Below the pieces are notes generated by a model. It had not been told where the DNA came from and searched no databases. It saw only the letters and a list, made by a program, of their open reading frames with translations. From an uncultured Acholeplasmataceae bacterium (GTDB lineage: Bacteria; Bacillota_I; Bacilli_A; RF39; UBA660), in NCBI GenBank assembly GCA_905203475.1, contig CAJKWD010000005.1, positions 1 through 37,083 on the forward strand: DNA of 37,083 nucleotides, in the 5' to 3' direction. Shown here in pieces: positions 1 through 7,424 of the stretch. Made by a program: the position numbers and the translations under genes. Each line of letters begins with the position of its first letter. Within the stretch, counting starts at the first letter, position 1.

Positions 1-39
1 TTTACGTATGTTGACAAAAAGTACTCTATTTGAAATAAA

Positions 40-58
40 GGAAGCCATTATGACTTCC
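40..58 (-). terminator. Intrinsic terminator of the pduL/DUF1450 operon
   Basis: Read on the minus strand, GGAAGTCA-TAA-TGGCTTCC forms an 8-bp stem with one U-G pair, followed by TTTATTTC. The TAA loop is itself the stop codon of the 48-269 gene. Confidence 0.75.
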
Positions 59-269
59 TTCTTTCTTCTAATTTACTTAATACTTCTGCAAAAGTATTGG
101 CAATAATAGGAATATGGTTATAAATAATAAAAGGTTTACTACGACCTATTCCACATAAATTACAACATCCTATTTGTATATTACAATTAGAATATATTTT
201 TTTAATATATTCAATATCTTCTTTTTTGATTGCTTTACAGCGATCACATATTTGAATTTGATCTATCAT
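48..269 (-). CDS. Small Cys-rich protein, DUF1450 (YuzB)-like
   Basis: This 73-residue protein has C8-x2-C11 near its N-terminus and C35-C36-x2-C39 followed by a GIGRSKPF segment and a short alpha/beta C-terminus. The pattern resembles DUF1450, a small thioredoxin-like family of unknown function. The cysteine spacing suggests metal or Fe-S binding, which is inference. Its ATG overlaps the pduL stop by 4 bases (ATGA), so it is translationally coupled to pduL and lies last in that two-gene operon. An AAGGA lies upstream within pduL. Family membership is a judgement from pattern; the role is unknown. Confidence 0.6.
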   Translation of the reverse strand: MIDQIQICDRCKAIKKEDIEYIKKIYSNCNIQIGCCNLCGIGRSKPFIIYNHIPIIANTFAEVLSKLEERRKS

Positions 270-841
270 TCTTGGATATCCTTATAAATTTCTAACTCTT
301 CACCATTTTTAATTTGAAAAGCATTAGCATCATCTGTATCAATATGCATTTCATAATATGAATTTTCGGCAATACGAAGTGATACATGATACATAATACC
401 ACCTTTTTTGCCAGGAACTTTTACACTCACATAATCATATTCAGACAATCCTAATTTTTCTGCATCTTCAATTGGAACATGAATATGGCGAGTCGCAATA
501 ATACCAGCTTCTCTTTCTATCATTCCTTTTGGTCCGATAATTGTTACTTTTGCACTATTTTCTACATCTCCCGACTCTCTAATTGGTGCATCTAATCCTA
601 ATTTAATATAATCTGTTTTTGATAATTCTACTTGTGTATATGAACGTACTGGTCCTAAAATACGAATATGAGCAATTTCACTTTTTTCTGTACGAACTGT
701 TACAAACTCATTACTTGCAAATTGACCAGGTTGATTAATATTTCGATTGACAGTCAACTCATATCCTTCTCCAAAAAGAATTTCTAAATCCTCTTTCGTC
801 AAATGGACATGGTGTGCTGAAATACCCACTGTTACTTTCAT
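266..841 (-). CDS. pduL: Phosphate propanoyltransferase (PduL-type phosphotransacylase)
   Basis: PduL interconverts acyl-CoA and acyl-phosphate and is unrelated to the classical Pta. The 191 residues carry the two-domain PduL signature: ISAHHVHL at 7-14, GPVR at 63-66, ATRHIHV at 116-122 and the MHIDTDDANA block at 165-174. These supply the histidines that bind the two zinc ions in the family. There is no N-terminal encapsulation-peptide extension and no microcompartment shell gene nearby. It therefore probably acts as the cytosolic acetate-forming phosphotransacetylase of fermentation rather than in a propanediol microcompartment. It is the first gene of an operon with the DUF1450-like gene and has its own promoter at 866-874. 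Confidence 0.92.
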   Translation of the reverse strand: MKVTVGISAHHVHLTKEDLEILFGEGYELTVNRNINQPGQFASNEFVTVRTEKSEIAHIRILGPVRSYTQVELSKTDYIKLGLDAPIRESGDVENSAKVTIIGPKGMIEREAGIIATRHIHVPIEDAEKLGLSEYDYVSVKVPGKKGGIMYHVSLRIAENSYYEMHIDTDDANAFQIKNGEELEIYKDIQE

Positions 842-865
842 ACTTAACCCCTTTCCAACATAAGC

Positions 866-874
866 ATTATATCA
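866..874 (-). promoter_or_regulatory. pduL extended -10 promoter
   Basis: The minus strand reads TGA-TATAAT (871..866). The predicted start is near 859, and the SD GGAAAGGGG is at 856..848. No good -35 is visible. Confidence 0.6.
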
Positions 875-904
875 TATCTCAATTCATTTGAAATCATATT
901 TTTT

Positions 905-932
905 ACATATTTGACACATTTTCGCATATCGT
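905..932 (+). promoter_or_regulatory. Candidate mother-cell (sigma-E-like) promoter of gerQ
   Basis: ACATATT (905-911), 13 bases, then CATATCGT (925-932) roughly fits the sigma-E consensus KMATATT / CATACAMT. No sigma-A promoter stands out before gerQ. The match is partial, so this is tentative. Confidence 0.3.
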
Positions 933-955
933 TTATTAGAAAGGGTGAAATAAAC

Positions 956-1333
956 ATGAATCAAAACAGTTTTTTTCCAGGAACAAATAATAGTAGTAAT
1001 TTTACCGGAGCTCCAATATTCACCGGCAATGGAAATATTCCCAATCAACAAACAGTTCCTACTATGACGGGAGATTTTCCCATGGAGCAATCTTATATTG
1101 AAAATATTTTAAGACTAAATAAAGGAAAAAAAGTAGATGTCTATATGACATTTCCAGATTCTAATGAATGGCGAGATCTTAAATTCTCAGGCATTGTAGA
1201 ACAAGCTGGTCGGGATCACATTATTATTAGTAATCCAACCAATGGAGAATGGTATTTACTCCTTACCATTTATATTGATTACTTTAAATTCTATGAAAAA
1301 ATTAATTATAGTCCAGAATTTATTCCTAATTAG
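956..1333 (+). CDS. gerQ: Spore coat protein GerQ
   Basis: GerQ is a spore coat protein; in B. subtilis it is needed for the cortex-lytic enzyme CwlJ and is cross-linked by transglutaminase Tgl. The 125-residue product has a low-complexity N/G/P-rich N-terminus (1-42) followed by the diagnostic block MEQSYIENILRLNKGKK (43-59) and GRDHIIISNP further on. The start at 956 is fixed by the SD AAGGGTGA at 941-948; a longer frame from 911 lacks an SD. Odd point: there is no lysine in the first 55 residues, whereas the known B. subtilis cross-link sites are N-terminal lysines. It stands alone between pduL (divergent) and the lemA-like gene. Confidence 0.93.
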   Translation: MNQNSFFPGTNNSSNFTGAPIFTGNGNIPNQQTVPTMTGDFPMEQSYIENILRLNKGKKVDVYMTFPDSNEWRDLKFSGIVEQAGRDHIIISNPTNGEWYLLLTIYIDYFKFYEKINYSPEFIPN

Positions 1334-1340
1334 AATATAC

Positions 1341-1369
1341 TAGTCAATTGACACGTTTTTTGTTATAAT
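1341..1369 (+). promoter_or_regulatory. Promoter of the lemA-like gene
   Basis: TAGTCA (1341-1346), 17 bases, then TGt-TATAAT (1364-1369). The start is expected at about 1376, the first G of the SD GGTGA (1376-1380). The ATG at 1385 then gives a 9-nt leader. Confidence 0.7.
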
Positions 1370-1384
1370 GTTTTTGGTGATAGT

Positions 1385-1936
1385 ATGAACGCATTTATGT
1401 TATTCCTTATAATTTGTGTCATAGTTTGTAGTATATTAATACTTTGTATTAATTGTTATAACAAATTTCAAAACTGTTTTATTCGTTTAAATGAAGCAGA
1501 AGCAAACATTGATTCTGTACTAAGAAAACGTTTTGATTTATTAAATAAATCCATTCACATTATTAAGACCAATGCCAAATTAGATGACAAAGAAGAAGTA
1601 TTAGACGAGATTGTAAAACTACGTTCTCGTAAATTATCTAATTTTGATTTAGATCGTAAGCTTTATGATGGAATCAATGAATTCCACCAATATAAAGAAA
1701 AATACGATGTCTTAAAAACATGTGAATCTTATTTAAAAATAGAAATTTCTTTAAACGAATCAGAAGCAGAAATTTACGCATGTAGAGAATATTATAACAG
1801 CATTGTAACAACTTATAATAAATTAGTCCGTTCTTTTCCTTCTAATATTTTAGCATTTTTATTTCATTATAAAGTTAAAAACTATTTTGATGGAAAAGAC
1901 ATGAACGATGATATTACAAATGATTTTAAATTATAA
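1385..1936 (+). CDS. LemA-like membrane protein
   Basis: The 183-residue protein begins with one transmembrane helix (about 4-23). A helical domain follows with the LemA hallmarks YNKF...LNEAEANIDSVLRKRFDLLNK and, near the C-terminus, a CREYYNSIVTTYNKLV segment followed by SFPSN. LemA-family proteins are membrane-anchored coiled-coil bundles of unsettled function. It is monocistronic: it has its own compact promoter and shares a bidirectional terminator with nth. It is more diverged than typical LemA, so the family call is good but the function is open. Confidence 0.7.
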   Translation: MNAFMLFLIICVIVCSILILCINCYNKFQNCFIRLNEAEANIDSVLRKRFDLLNKSIHIIKTNAKLDDKEEVLDEIVKLRSRKLSNFDLDRKLYDGINEFHQYKEKYDVLKTCESYLKIEISLNESEAEIYACREYYNSIVTTYNKLVRSFPSNILAFLFHYKVKNYFDGKDMNDDITNDFKL

Positions 1937-1962
1937 AAAAGTATCCATTACGATACTTTTTT
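1935..1962. terminator. Bidirectional terminator between the lemA-like gene and nth
   Basis: AAAAAAGTATC-CATTAC-GATACTTTTTT is an 11-bp symmetric hairpin with A and T tracts on both sides, so it works on both strands. The nth stop codon (1948-1950) is in the loop. Confidence 0.85.
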
Positions 1963-2586
1963 CTTGTCTTTACTTTTACAAATATCATATAACTGACAAT
2001 TTATACACTCAGGATTTCTAGCCTTACAATGATATCTACCAAATAATACTAACTGATGATGTAGTCTTCCTAAACTTTCTTTCGGAAATTTCTTGGTTAG
2101 CTTATTTTCAATCGTTCTCACATCATCATTTTTTCGTGCTAAACCTAAACGAACACTGACACGAGCAACATGTGTATCTACAGCAATACATTTCTCATCA
2201 TATAAATTACTTAAAACTACATTGGTAGTCTTTCTACCTACTCCCGGAAGAGTTTCTAAATACGCACGATTATTGGGTACAATTCCATTTTGTTCTTTTA
2301 GTAAATGTGTAGCAATTTCATGTACATTTTTAGCTTTTTTGGTATATGTCCCAATTGGTTTAATAATTTGTTCAATCTCTTTGATATCAGCTTGTTCTAA
2401 AGCCTGTAAAGTAGGATATTTTGTAAATAAAATACGCGTCACTTGATTCACTCTTTTATCAGTTGTTTGAGCGCTTAACATAACTGCCACTAATAATTCA
2501 TAATCTTTTGTATAATTCAATTCACAACGAGGATTAGGATATAATTCATCTAAATAATCACTAATTATTTGTATCTTCTCGTTCAT
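1948..2586 (-). CDS. nth: Endonuclease III (DNA glycosylase/AP lyase)
   Basis: The enzyme removes oxidised pyrimidines and cleaves abasic sites in base excision repair. At 212 residues it has normal length. The helix-hairpin-helix LPGVGRKTTNV carries catalytic K119, VDTHV carries catalytic D137, and the C-terminal [4Fe-4S] motif C187-x6-C194-x2-C197-x5-C203 is intact. The gene starts 26 bases inside the end of dnaD, with only a weak SD, so translation is probably coupled. The dnaD-nth order is the one seen in Bacillus. Confidence 0.97.
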   Translation of the reverse strand: MNEKIQIISDYLDELYPNPRCELNYTKDYELLVAVMLSAQTTDKRVNQVTRILFTKYPTLQALEQADIKEIEQIIKPIGTYTKKAKNVHEIATHLLKEQNGIVPNNRAYLETLPGVGRKTTNVVLSNLYDEKCIAVDTHVARVSVRLGLARKNDDVRTIENKLTKKFPKESLGRLHHQLVLFGRYHCKARNPECINCQLYDICKSKDKKKVS

Positions 2587-3214
2587 TTAACCAATCATAA
2601 TCAAACAATTCTTTTGTTTGTAACTCTTTCTTTTTGTGAAATTCATTCTTTTGCTTTTCCACATCCTCTTTTGTTTTAATACCTTTTTTCTTCCACTCAT
2701 ACAAAATCTTATCGATATATCTTAGATTATTCGCTCCATTATAAGTAGCTTCTTTCAGTGCTAGAACAATTAATTCTTGACTAAATTCTCCCCCACACCA
2801 ACTCTGAATAATCTCATACTCCATTGGAGATAATGTACGGCCAAATTCTCTTTCAAATATATCAAAAATGTTTTCACTATTACTTGTCTCATCTTCATTG
2901 ACAATAAAGAATGCTAACTTTTCATAAAGATCATCTAAATTGATATATTCAGATCTTAAATTTCTCACTTTACGTACTTCAATTTTTAAAATTCCTTTAT
3001 CTACTAAACCATTCATTTCTTCTAAAACATCATTTAAATCCTTCTTTAAATCTTGACTCATTTTTTTAGGATTAAATTCTAAATCAGTATTTAATACTTC
3101 TACTAATAAAATAAATTCTGAGTCAGATAGTTTTAAATCTTTATAATGATGTAATAACAGCAATGGGAATGTTCCGGTTGACTGTTTTAATAATTCAATG
3201 ATTTTATCCATCAT
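2561..3214 (-). CDS. dnaD: Primosomal replication protein DnaD
   Basis: DnaD helps load the replicative helicase at origins and restarting forks in Firmicutes. The N-terminal winged-helix part (about 1-110) precedes the conserved DnaD C-terminal domain, with FGRTLSPMEYEIIQSW and then LRYIDKILYEWKKKG. The frame is open from a GTG at 3223, but AGGTG (3225..3221) is the SD, so ATG at 3214 (or 3211) is the start. A compact promoter with TATAAT at 3238..3233 lies just upstream. It forms an operon with nth. Confidence 0.93.
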   Translation of the reverse strand: MMDKIIELLKQSTGTFPLLLLHHYKDLKLSDSEFILLVEVLNTDLEFNPKKMSQDLKKDLNDVLEEMNGLVDKGILKIEVRKVRNLRSEYINLDDLYEKLAFFIVNEDETSNSENIFDIFEREFGRTLSPMEYEIIQSWCGGEFSQELIVLALKEATYNGANNLRYIDKILYEWKKKGIKTKEDVEKQKNEFHKKKELQTKELFDYDWLNEREDTNN

Positions 3215-3232
3215 AAACATCACCTGTTTTTT

Positions 3233-3238
3233 ATTATA
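3233..3238 (-). promoter_or_regulatory. dnaD -10 box
   Basis: TATAAT (3238..3233) on the minus strand is followed after 7 bases by the SD AGGTG (3225..3221). The predicted leader is about 11-12 nt. Confidence 0.6.
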
Positions 3239-3265
3239 CTAAAGATTTGATTTTCTGTATAGAAA

Positions 3266-4339
3266 TTATCGATGATTTTGTATCCATTTTTTAATGTCAT
3301 CATTTTGATTTTTTAATTGAGTTGTTAAAATAGCTTGCTCTATTTTTTTATAATAATGAGATATTTTTTCTTTTGGAATTAGTCGTTGTAACTCTGTACT
3401 GGTAATTTGAATATCTTTTCTTGTATGAATGGGAAGATTCTTCTTTAATATTTTGATTTCTTCTCTTCCTTTTCCTTTCATCATACCAATTAAAATAGCA
3501 GTATCTAAATCAGACTCATAAATGCGGTATATATTCCATGGTTCATCTTTACACTTACGTAAATATTTCATCTGCTTCTTTTCTTCTTTTGTAAATGGAT
3601 AAATATCATCGACTTCTAACTGCATCCATATTAATAATTCATTAGGATATAAAACAATATCTTTTAAATTAGGAATTTCTAACACATCTAATAATTGATG
3701 TTCTATTAATAATTTCCTTCCCTGAAATACACGTTCTGATGAAAATATACGATCTAATTCTTCTTTCTTTCGCTGATAAGATATTTCTTTTAATAAATCT
3801 TTTTGTTTGATAATTGCTTTTGATAAAGAATGATCTAGCGAGAAATTCAATGTCGTCGCAAAACGAATAGCTCGTAGTATACGTAGTGCATCTTCTTCTA
3901 ATCTTTGTTCTGAATTTCCAATACAAACAATTTGCCTTTTATAAACATCTTTTTTTCCACCAAGTAAATCAATTATCTCCTTATTTTCATTCATACAAAT
4001 CGCATTCATACGAAAATCACGACGTTTTAAATCCTCTTCTAAAGACGATGTGTAAACAATTTTATCAGGGTAGCGATTTTGTTTACTACCTATTTCTTTA
4101 CGAAAAGTAGTTACTTCAAATAATTCTCCTTGATATTCAATCACAGTAGAACCATAATGTTCCTCTTTAACGACAAATTGTTTCTTTAATAAGTCGGGAG
4201 TCATACTTGTACAAATATCAATATCAGAACTCCATATTCCTCTTAAATAATCTCTGACAAATCCTCCGACTATATATGCTTGCTGGTTATTCTGTTTTAT
4301 TTCTTTTAAAAGTAAAATAGCTTTTTGAATTTTTATCAT
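3266..4339 (-). CDS. cca: CCA-adding tRNA nucleotidyltransferase
   Basis: A class II tRNA nucleotidyltransferase adds or repairs the 3' CCA end. Visible motifs: VGGFVRD (24-30) for nucleotide binding, the metal-binding DID (39-41), RRDF (106-109) for sugar recognition and the EDALR amino-acid template (149-153). At 357 residues it is somewhat shorter than the B. subtilis enzyme and lacks an HD domain. No SD precedes ATG 4339, and the gene begins only about 15 bases after the hup terminator hairpin. It may be leaderless (see the candidate promoter at 4346-4351) or depend on read-through. Confidence 0.95.
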   Translation of the reverse strand: MIKIQKAILLLKEIKQNNQQAYIVGGFVRDYLRGIWSSDIDICTSMTPDLLKKQFVVKEEHYGSTVIEYQGELFEVTTFRKEIGSKQNRYPDKIVYTSSLEEDLKRRDFRMNAICMNENKEIIDLLGGKKDVYKRQIVCIGNSEQRLEEDALRILRAIRFATTLNFSLDHSLSKAIIKQKDLLKEISYQRKKEELDRIFSSERVFQGRKLLIEHQLLDVLEIPNLKDIVLYPNELLIWMQLEVDDIYPFTKEEKKQMKYLRKCKDEPWNIYRIYESDLDTAILIGMMKGKGREEIKILKKNLPIHTRKDIQITSTELQRLIPKEKISHYYKKIEQAILTTQLKNQNDDIKKWIQNHR

Positions 4340-4345
4340 AAATAA

Positions 4346-4351
4346 GTAATA
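4346..4351 (-). promoter_or_regulatory. Candidate -10 for leaderless cca mRNA
   Basis: TATTAC (4351..4346) on the minus strand lies exactly six bases before the cca ATG. The +1 would therefore be the A of the start codon. There is no -35 match, so this is weak. Confidence 0.25.
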
Positions 4352-4372
4352 AAAAAAGGCATAATGCCTTTT
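4351..4372 (-). terminator. hup terminator
   Basis: On the minus strand AAAAGGCA-TTA-TGCCTTTT is an 8-bp stem continuing into a T tract. The hairpin overlaps the hup stop codon (4371-4373). Confidence 0.85.
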
Positions 4373-4643
4373 AGTTTAAAGCGTCTTTTAATTTAGAACC
4401 AGCTTTGATAACAGCAGCAACTCTTGCAGGAATTTGAACAGCTTCTCCAGTTCTTGGATTACGTCCAACTTTAGCATCTTTGTGAACTGCGTTAAAAGTA
4501 CAGAATCCAGTTAAAGTTACTTTTCCTTCTTCTTTTAATCCTTTCACAATTCCGCTCATCATTGCATCTAAAGCACGAGTAGCATCAGCTTTTGTTAATC
4601 CTGTTTCTTCAGCAATGTAATCGATTAAATTTGCTTTTGTCAT
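4371..4643 (-). CDS. hup: HU family nucleoid DNA-binding protein
   Basis: This 90-residue protein is a full-length HU: an N-terminal helical dimerisation part (MTKANLIDYIAEETGL...) followed by the GFCTF turn and the DNA-binding arm VGRNPRTGE. It bends and compacts DNA as a homodimer. It is monocistronic, with a strong SD (AGGAGG), a sigma-A promoter at 4689-4717 and its own terminator. Its standard start, strong SD and roughly 45-nt leader contrast with the very short leaders of many neighbours, as expected for an abundant protein. Confidence 0.97.
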   Translation of the reverse strand: MTKANLIDYIAEETGLTKADATRALDAMMSGIVKGLKEEGKVTLTGFCTFNAVHKDAKVGRNPRTGEAVQIPARVAAVIKAGSKLKDALN

Positions 4644-4688
4644 TATGTTCTACCTCCTATTATGTTAAGCTATCTTGCTTACATTCTA

Positions 4689-4717
4689 AGAATATCATTA
4701 TTTTGACATAATTGCAA
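4689..4717 (-). promoter_or_regulatory. hup sigma-A promoter
   Basis: The minus strand reads TTGCAA (4717..4712), 17 bases, TATTCT (4694..4689). Confidence 0.6.
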
Positions 4718-4766
4718 CATTTTTCGTGTAAAATCCTTATAAAATCAACGTTTTTTCTCGTTCAAA

Positions 4767-4794
4767 CAAAAAAATAGCCATAAAGTTGGCTATT
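4767..4794 (-). terminator. rpoE terminator
   Basis: On the minus strand AATAGCCA-ACTTTA-TGGCTATT is followed by a run of T. The rpoE stop (4790-4792) lies in the stem. Confidence 0.88.
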
Positions 4795-5227
4795 CCATTT
4801 CGTCTTCATCATCAGAAATAATATTTAACTCATCAATATCATCGTCGTCATCTACTTCTAATTCTTCATCAGTATTTACTTCATCAATGTTTTCTTCTTC
4901 TTCCTCAGGTTCTTCTACAGCTTCTTCTTCCATCATTTCTTCATCTTCCTCGTCATCTTCTTCTAAAGAAAGATCAATACTATGATGATCTCTTAGATCC
5001 CATTCATTATTATCTAATAATACAAAACGTTTATCAATTGTAAGAGATGTATAATAATCCCCTATCTTAGAAGCATATTCATCATCACTATATCCTAATA
5101 AATCACAAATTTTGCGGAATACAGTAGGAGTATTCATTGGCTTTTTATTTTCCTTTAATAACATTTCTGTTAAATCTGTATAAGACATTAATTCTAACTC
5201 TTCTTTTGGCATGTTTTTTAATTTCAT
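4790..5227 (-). CDS. rpoE: RNA polymerase delta subunit
   Basis: Delta binds core RNA polymerase in Firmicutes of class Bacilli and promotes RNA release and enzyme recycling. The N-terminal HARE-HTH domain (about 1-90: the SYTDLTEMLL helix and, later, the FVLLDNNEWDLRDH turn) is followed by a disordered, almost purely Asp/Glu tail to residue 145, the classic layout. The start is ATG 5227, after SD GGAGGGA (5237..5231). The frame extends to 5239, but those four codons overlap the SD. It lies 19 bases after argS in the DUF1934-argS-rpoE operon, an order conserved in Bacilli. Confidence 0.95.
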   Translation of the reverse strand: MKLKNMPKEELELMSYTDLTEMLLKENKKPMNTPTVFRKICDLLGYSDDEYASKIGDYYTSLTIDKRFVLLDNNEWDLRDHHSIDLSLEEDDEEDEEMMEEEAVEEPEEEEENIDEVNTDEELEVDDDDDIDELNIISDDEDEME

Positions 5228-5246
5228 AATTCCCTCCATATACGAT

Positions 5247-6941
5247 TTACATAAAAGTTGGTATTTCTATTCCAATTAGAAATAACATTTCTTTTAACAC
5301 TTTATTCGTCAGTGTTAATACATATAACCAATCATTTTTCTTCGTTTGATCTTCCAAATTTGCAAGATGATTATTTTGATAGAATGAATTGGCTAAATCT
5401 GATAATTGATAAATGTAATCAGCAATATAATTTGGCTTTCTATCTTCAAAAGCTGCTAAGATTACTTTATCCAATTCTAATAATTTTAAACGTAAATTAC
5501 GATCTGTTTCATTATAAATTTGAGAAGATAAACTTGTTGGAACCTCTACTTGTTTTAATATTTTATCAATTCTTAAATAAGTATATAAAATATATGGTCC
5601 AGTTTTTCCTACAGTATTAGAAAATTTATGAATATCGAATATATAATCTCTCTCACGACTATTTTGTAAATCTGCAAATTTTAAAATAGCATTTACAATC
5701 TTACGAATATCTTCATCGTTCTTTTCTTTATTCTCTTCTTTTTTAGATAAGAATATTTCTTTTGTTTGTTCAAATAAGCCATCTAGTTTTGGTGTGTTTC
5801 CACTTCTTGTTTTATATGGTTTACCATCTTCTCCATTTACAGTTCCATATCCTAAAAACTCTAATTTTGCATCCGTTAATTCTGCTTTTTTGGCAACGCG
5901 GAATACTTGTTCAAAATGAAGATTTTGACGATTATCTACGACATAGCAAATATAATCTGGGTGAAATCTCTGTTCACGTTCGTAAATGGTTGCTAGATCA
6001 GTTGTACCATAAAGATATGCACCATTACTCTTTTGCCAAATGAGTGGTGGCACTTCTTTCGTATCTTCTTCTTTTTTTACTTCTACTACTTTCGCACCTT
6101 CACTGTCCTCAATAAGACTCTTCTCATGAAGAATTTCTTCTGTTGGAGCAATATACTTATAAGCATCACTTTCTCCTTGCCATAGGTCAAAAGAAACATC
6201 TAAATAACGATATAAACGTTTAATATCATTTCCACTAATCTCTAAAATCACTTTCCATAATTCACGATAAGTAGAATCTCCATCCTGTAAGCTTTTCGTA
6301 ATTGCAGCACACTTTTCTTTAATCTCATCATCTTCTTTACATAGAGCACTCATCTTTGGATAAATATCTTCTAAATACTCTAAAGTAATATCTTTGATAT
6401 CTTTTTTATCTTGTAAAATACCATAAATAACCTGCCCAATTTGTAATCCATAATCTCCTAAATGAACATCACTAATCGTCTTATGACCAACATAGTTAAT
6501 AATACGTTTAATACTCTCTCCTACAATTGCTGTACGCATATGTCCTACGTGGAGTGGTTTTGCCACATTTGGTCCACCATAATCAAGTACAAACGTTTTT
6601 ACTTGTTCTGGTTTTTTTAAATGAAACTTCTCATGATTCATCATATCTTCTAACTTTTCTTTAATAAAAGAATCACTCAAAGACATATTAATAAAACCTG
6701 GTGCTGCAAATGATACTTCTTTAAAATACGCATCAAAATTGTCAATCTTTTTTAAAGCTTCTACAATTTCTGTTCCAATCATCATTGGAGCTTTGTGATA
6801 TTTCTTTGCTAACTGAAAAGCAGTATCACTTTGATAATCACATAACTCTGGACGATTCGATAAAATAACAGTAAATGTATCATCATAACCACATGTGTTT
6901 GCTACATCTGTTAATAACATTCCTAATTTTTCTGTAATCAC
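5247..6941 (-). CDS. argS: Arginyl-tRNA synthetase
   Basis: A class I synthetase charging tRNA-Arg. The 564 residues show the N-terminal Add-1 domain, the HIGH-type motif HVGH (131-134) within AKPLHVGHMRTAIVG, the degenerate KMSKS region KTRSGN, and the C-terminal DALR anticodon-binding domain ending in FLIGIEIPTFM, a typical ArgS terminus. Its ATG overlaps the DUF1934 stop by 4 bases, so the two are translationally coupled. Confidence 0.97.
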   Translation of the reverse strand: MITEKLGMLLTDVANTCGYDDTFTVILSNRPELCDYQSDTAFQLAKKYHKAPMMIGTEIVEALKKIDNFDAYFKEVSFAAPGFINMSLSDSFIKEKLEDMMNHEKFHLKKPEQVKTFVLDYGGPNVAKPLHVGHMRTAIVGESIKRIINYVGHKTISDVHLGDYGLQIGQVIYGILQDKKDIKDITLEYLEDIYPKMSALCKEDDEIKEKCAAITKSLQDGDSTYRELWKVILEISGNDIKRLYRYLDVSFDLWQGESDAYKYIAPTEEILHEKSLIEDSEGAKVVEVKKEEDTKEVPPLIWQKSNGAYLYGTTDLATIYEREQRFHPDYICYVVDNRQNLHFEQVFRVAKKAELTDAKLEFLGYGTVNGEDGKPYKTRSGNTPKLDGLFEQTKEIFLSKKEENKEKNDEDIRKIVNAILKFADLQNSRERDYIFDIHKFSNTVGKTGPYILYTYLRIDKILKQVEVPTSLSSQIYNETDRNLRLKLLELDKVILAAFEDRKPNYIADYIYQLSDLANSFYQNNHLANLEDQTKKNDWLYVLTLTNKVLKEMLFLIGIEIPTFM

Positions 6942-7309
6942 TCTATCACCTCAAACTTCAATTGATATGAAAATAATTCATTTGTAGGATATAATCTATA
7001 ATCGATTCTAACCCTGTCGTTTTCCCATTCTAGCACGTTTGTTTCTACTTGTAAATAAGTTTTCAAACATTCTTTCAATGAATTATAAATAACTTCTGTT
7101 TTATAACCTTTTTGAAACGTCATTTCTAACTCATAATCTTTTTGCTTTCTTACCAATCTTACTATATTCTCCTGTTTCGTAAGTGTGACACGTATATCAT
7201 TCTCATAATAGACGATTTTATTTTTTAATAACAAGCCATCACCTTGATAAGAAAAAGTATTTTCTTCACTTTGATTCATGACTTTTGCTTCTAATTTTAT
7301 TTTCGCCAA
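6938..7309 (-). CDS. DUF1934 (YwiB-like) beta-barrel protein
   Basis: This is a lipocalin-like beta-barrel protein of unknown role that precedes argS and rpoE in many Bacilli. The strand-rich sequence has alternating hydrophobic residues and ends FSYQLKFEVIE. The frame opens at a GTG (7321), but that codon lies inside the SD AAAGGTG (7325..7319). A TTG at 7309 has correct 9-base spacing, so I prefer it; the first ATG is at 7279 with no SD. TGt-TATAAT at 7344..7336 is the likely promoter. Synteny with argS-rpoE supports the family call. Confidence 0.8.
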   Translation of the reverse strand: MAKIKLEAKVMNQSEENTFSYQGDGLLLKNKIVYYENDIRVTLTKQENIVRLVRKQKDYELEMTFQKGYKTEVIYNSLKECLKTYLQVETNVLEWENDRVRIDYRLYPTNELFSYQLKFEVIE

Positions 7310-7335
7310 AAAACCACACACCTTTAAACGTAGAC

Positions 7336-7344
7336 ATTATAACA
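7336..7344 (-). promoter_or_regulatory. Promoter of DUF1934-argS-rpoE
   Basis: An extended -10, TGT-TATAAT (7344..7336), lies on the minus strand. The start is expected near 7329. Confidence 0.6.
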
Positions 7345-7424
7345 TAACTATATAAAAAAAGCACTTATATTTTTTCTATTTTCTGTAATACTAAAAAATA
7401 GGAAAAAGAATAAGGAGCATGGCA

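Noticed and set aside
11..39. TTGACA (11-16) with AATAAA 17 bases later on the plus strand
   Set aside because: It would fire into the terminator and antisense to the 48-841 genes; there is no plus-strand gene nearby and the -10 is poor.
1348..1369. Perfect TTGACA before the lemA-like gene
   Set aside because: It is only 10 bases from TATAAT; the 17-base spacing instead selects TAGTCA at 1341-1346.
3932..3949. Protein string DVYKRQ in Cca, identical to the well-known translation of the Nextera mosaic-end adapter
   Set aside because: The DNA here is GATGTTTATAAAAGGCAA, which differs from the adapter (GATGTGTATAAGAGACAG) at several bases, and the Cca frame and motifs continue normally on both sides. 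It is natural sequence, not adapter contamination.
4700..4719. Half-match to the nrdD palindrome (TGTTGCAATT) at the hup -35
   Set aside because: The other half-site is largely lost (ATGTCAA versus GCAACAA), so symmetry is gone; not called as an operator.
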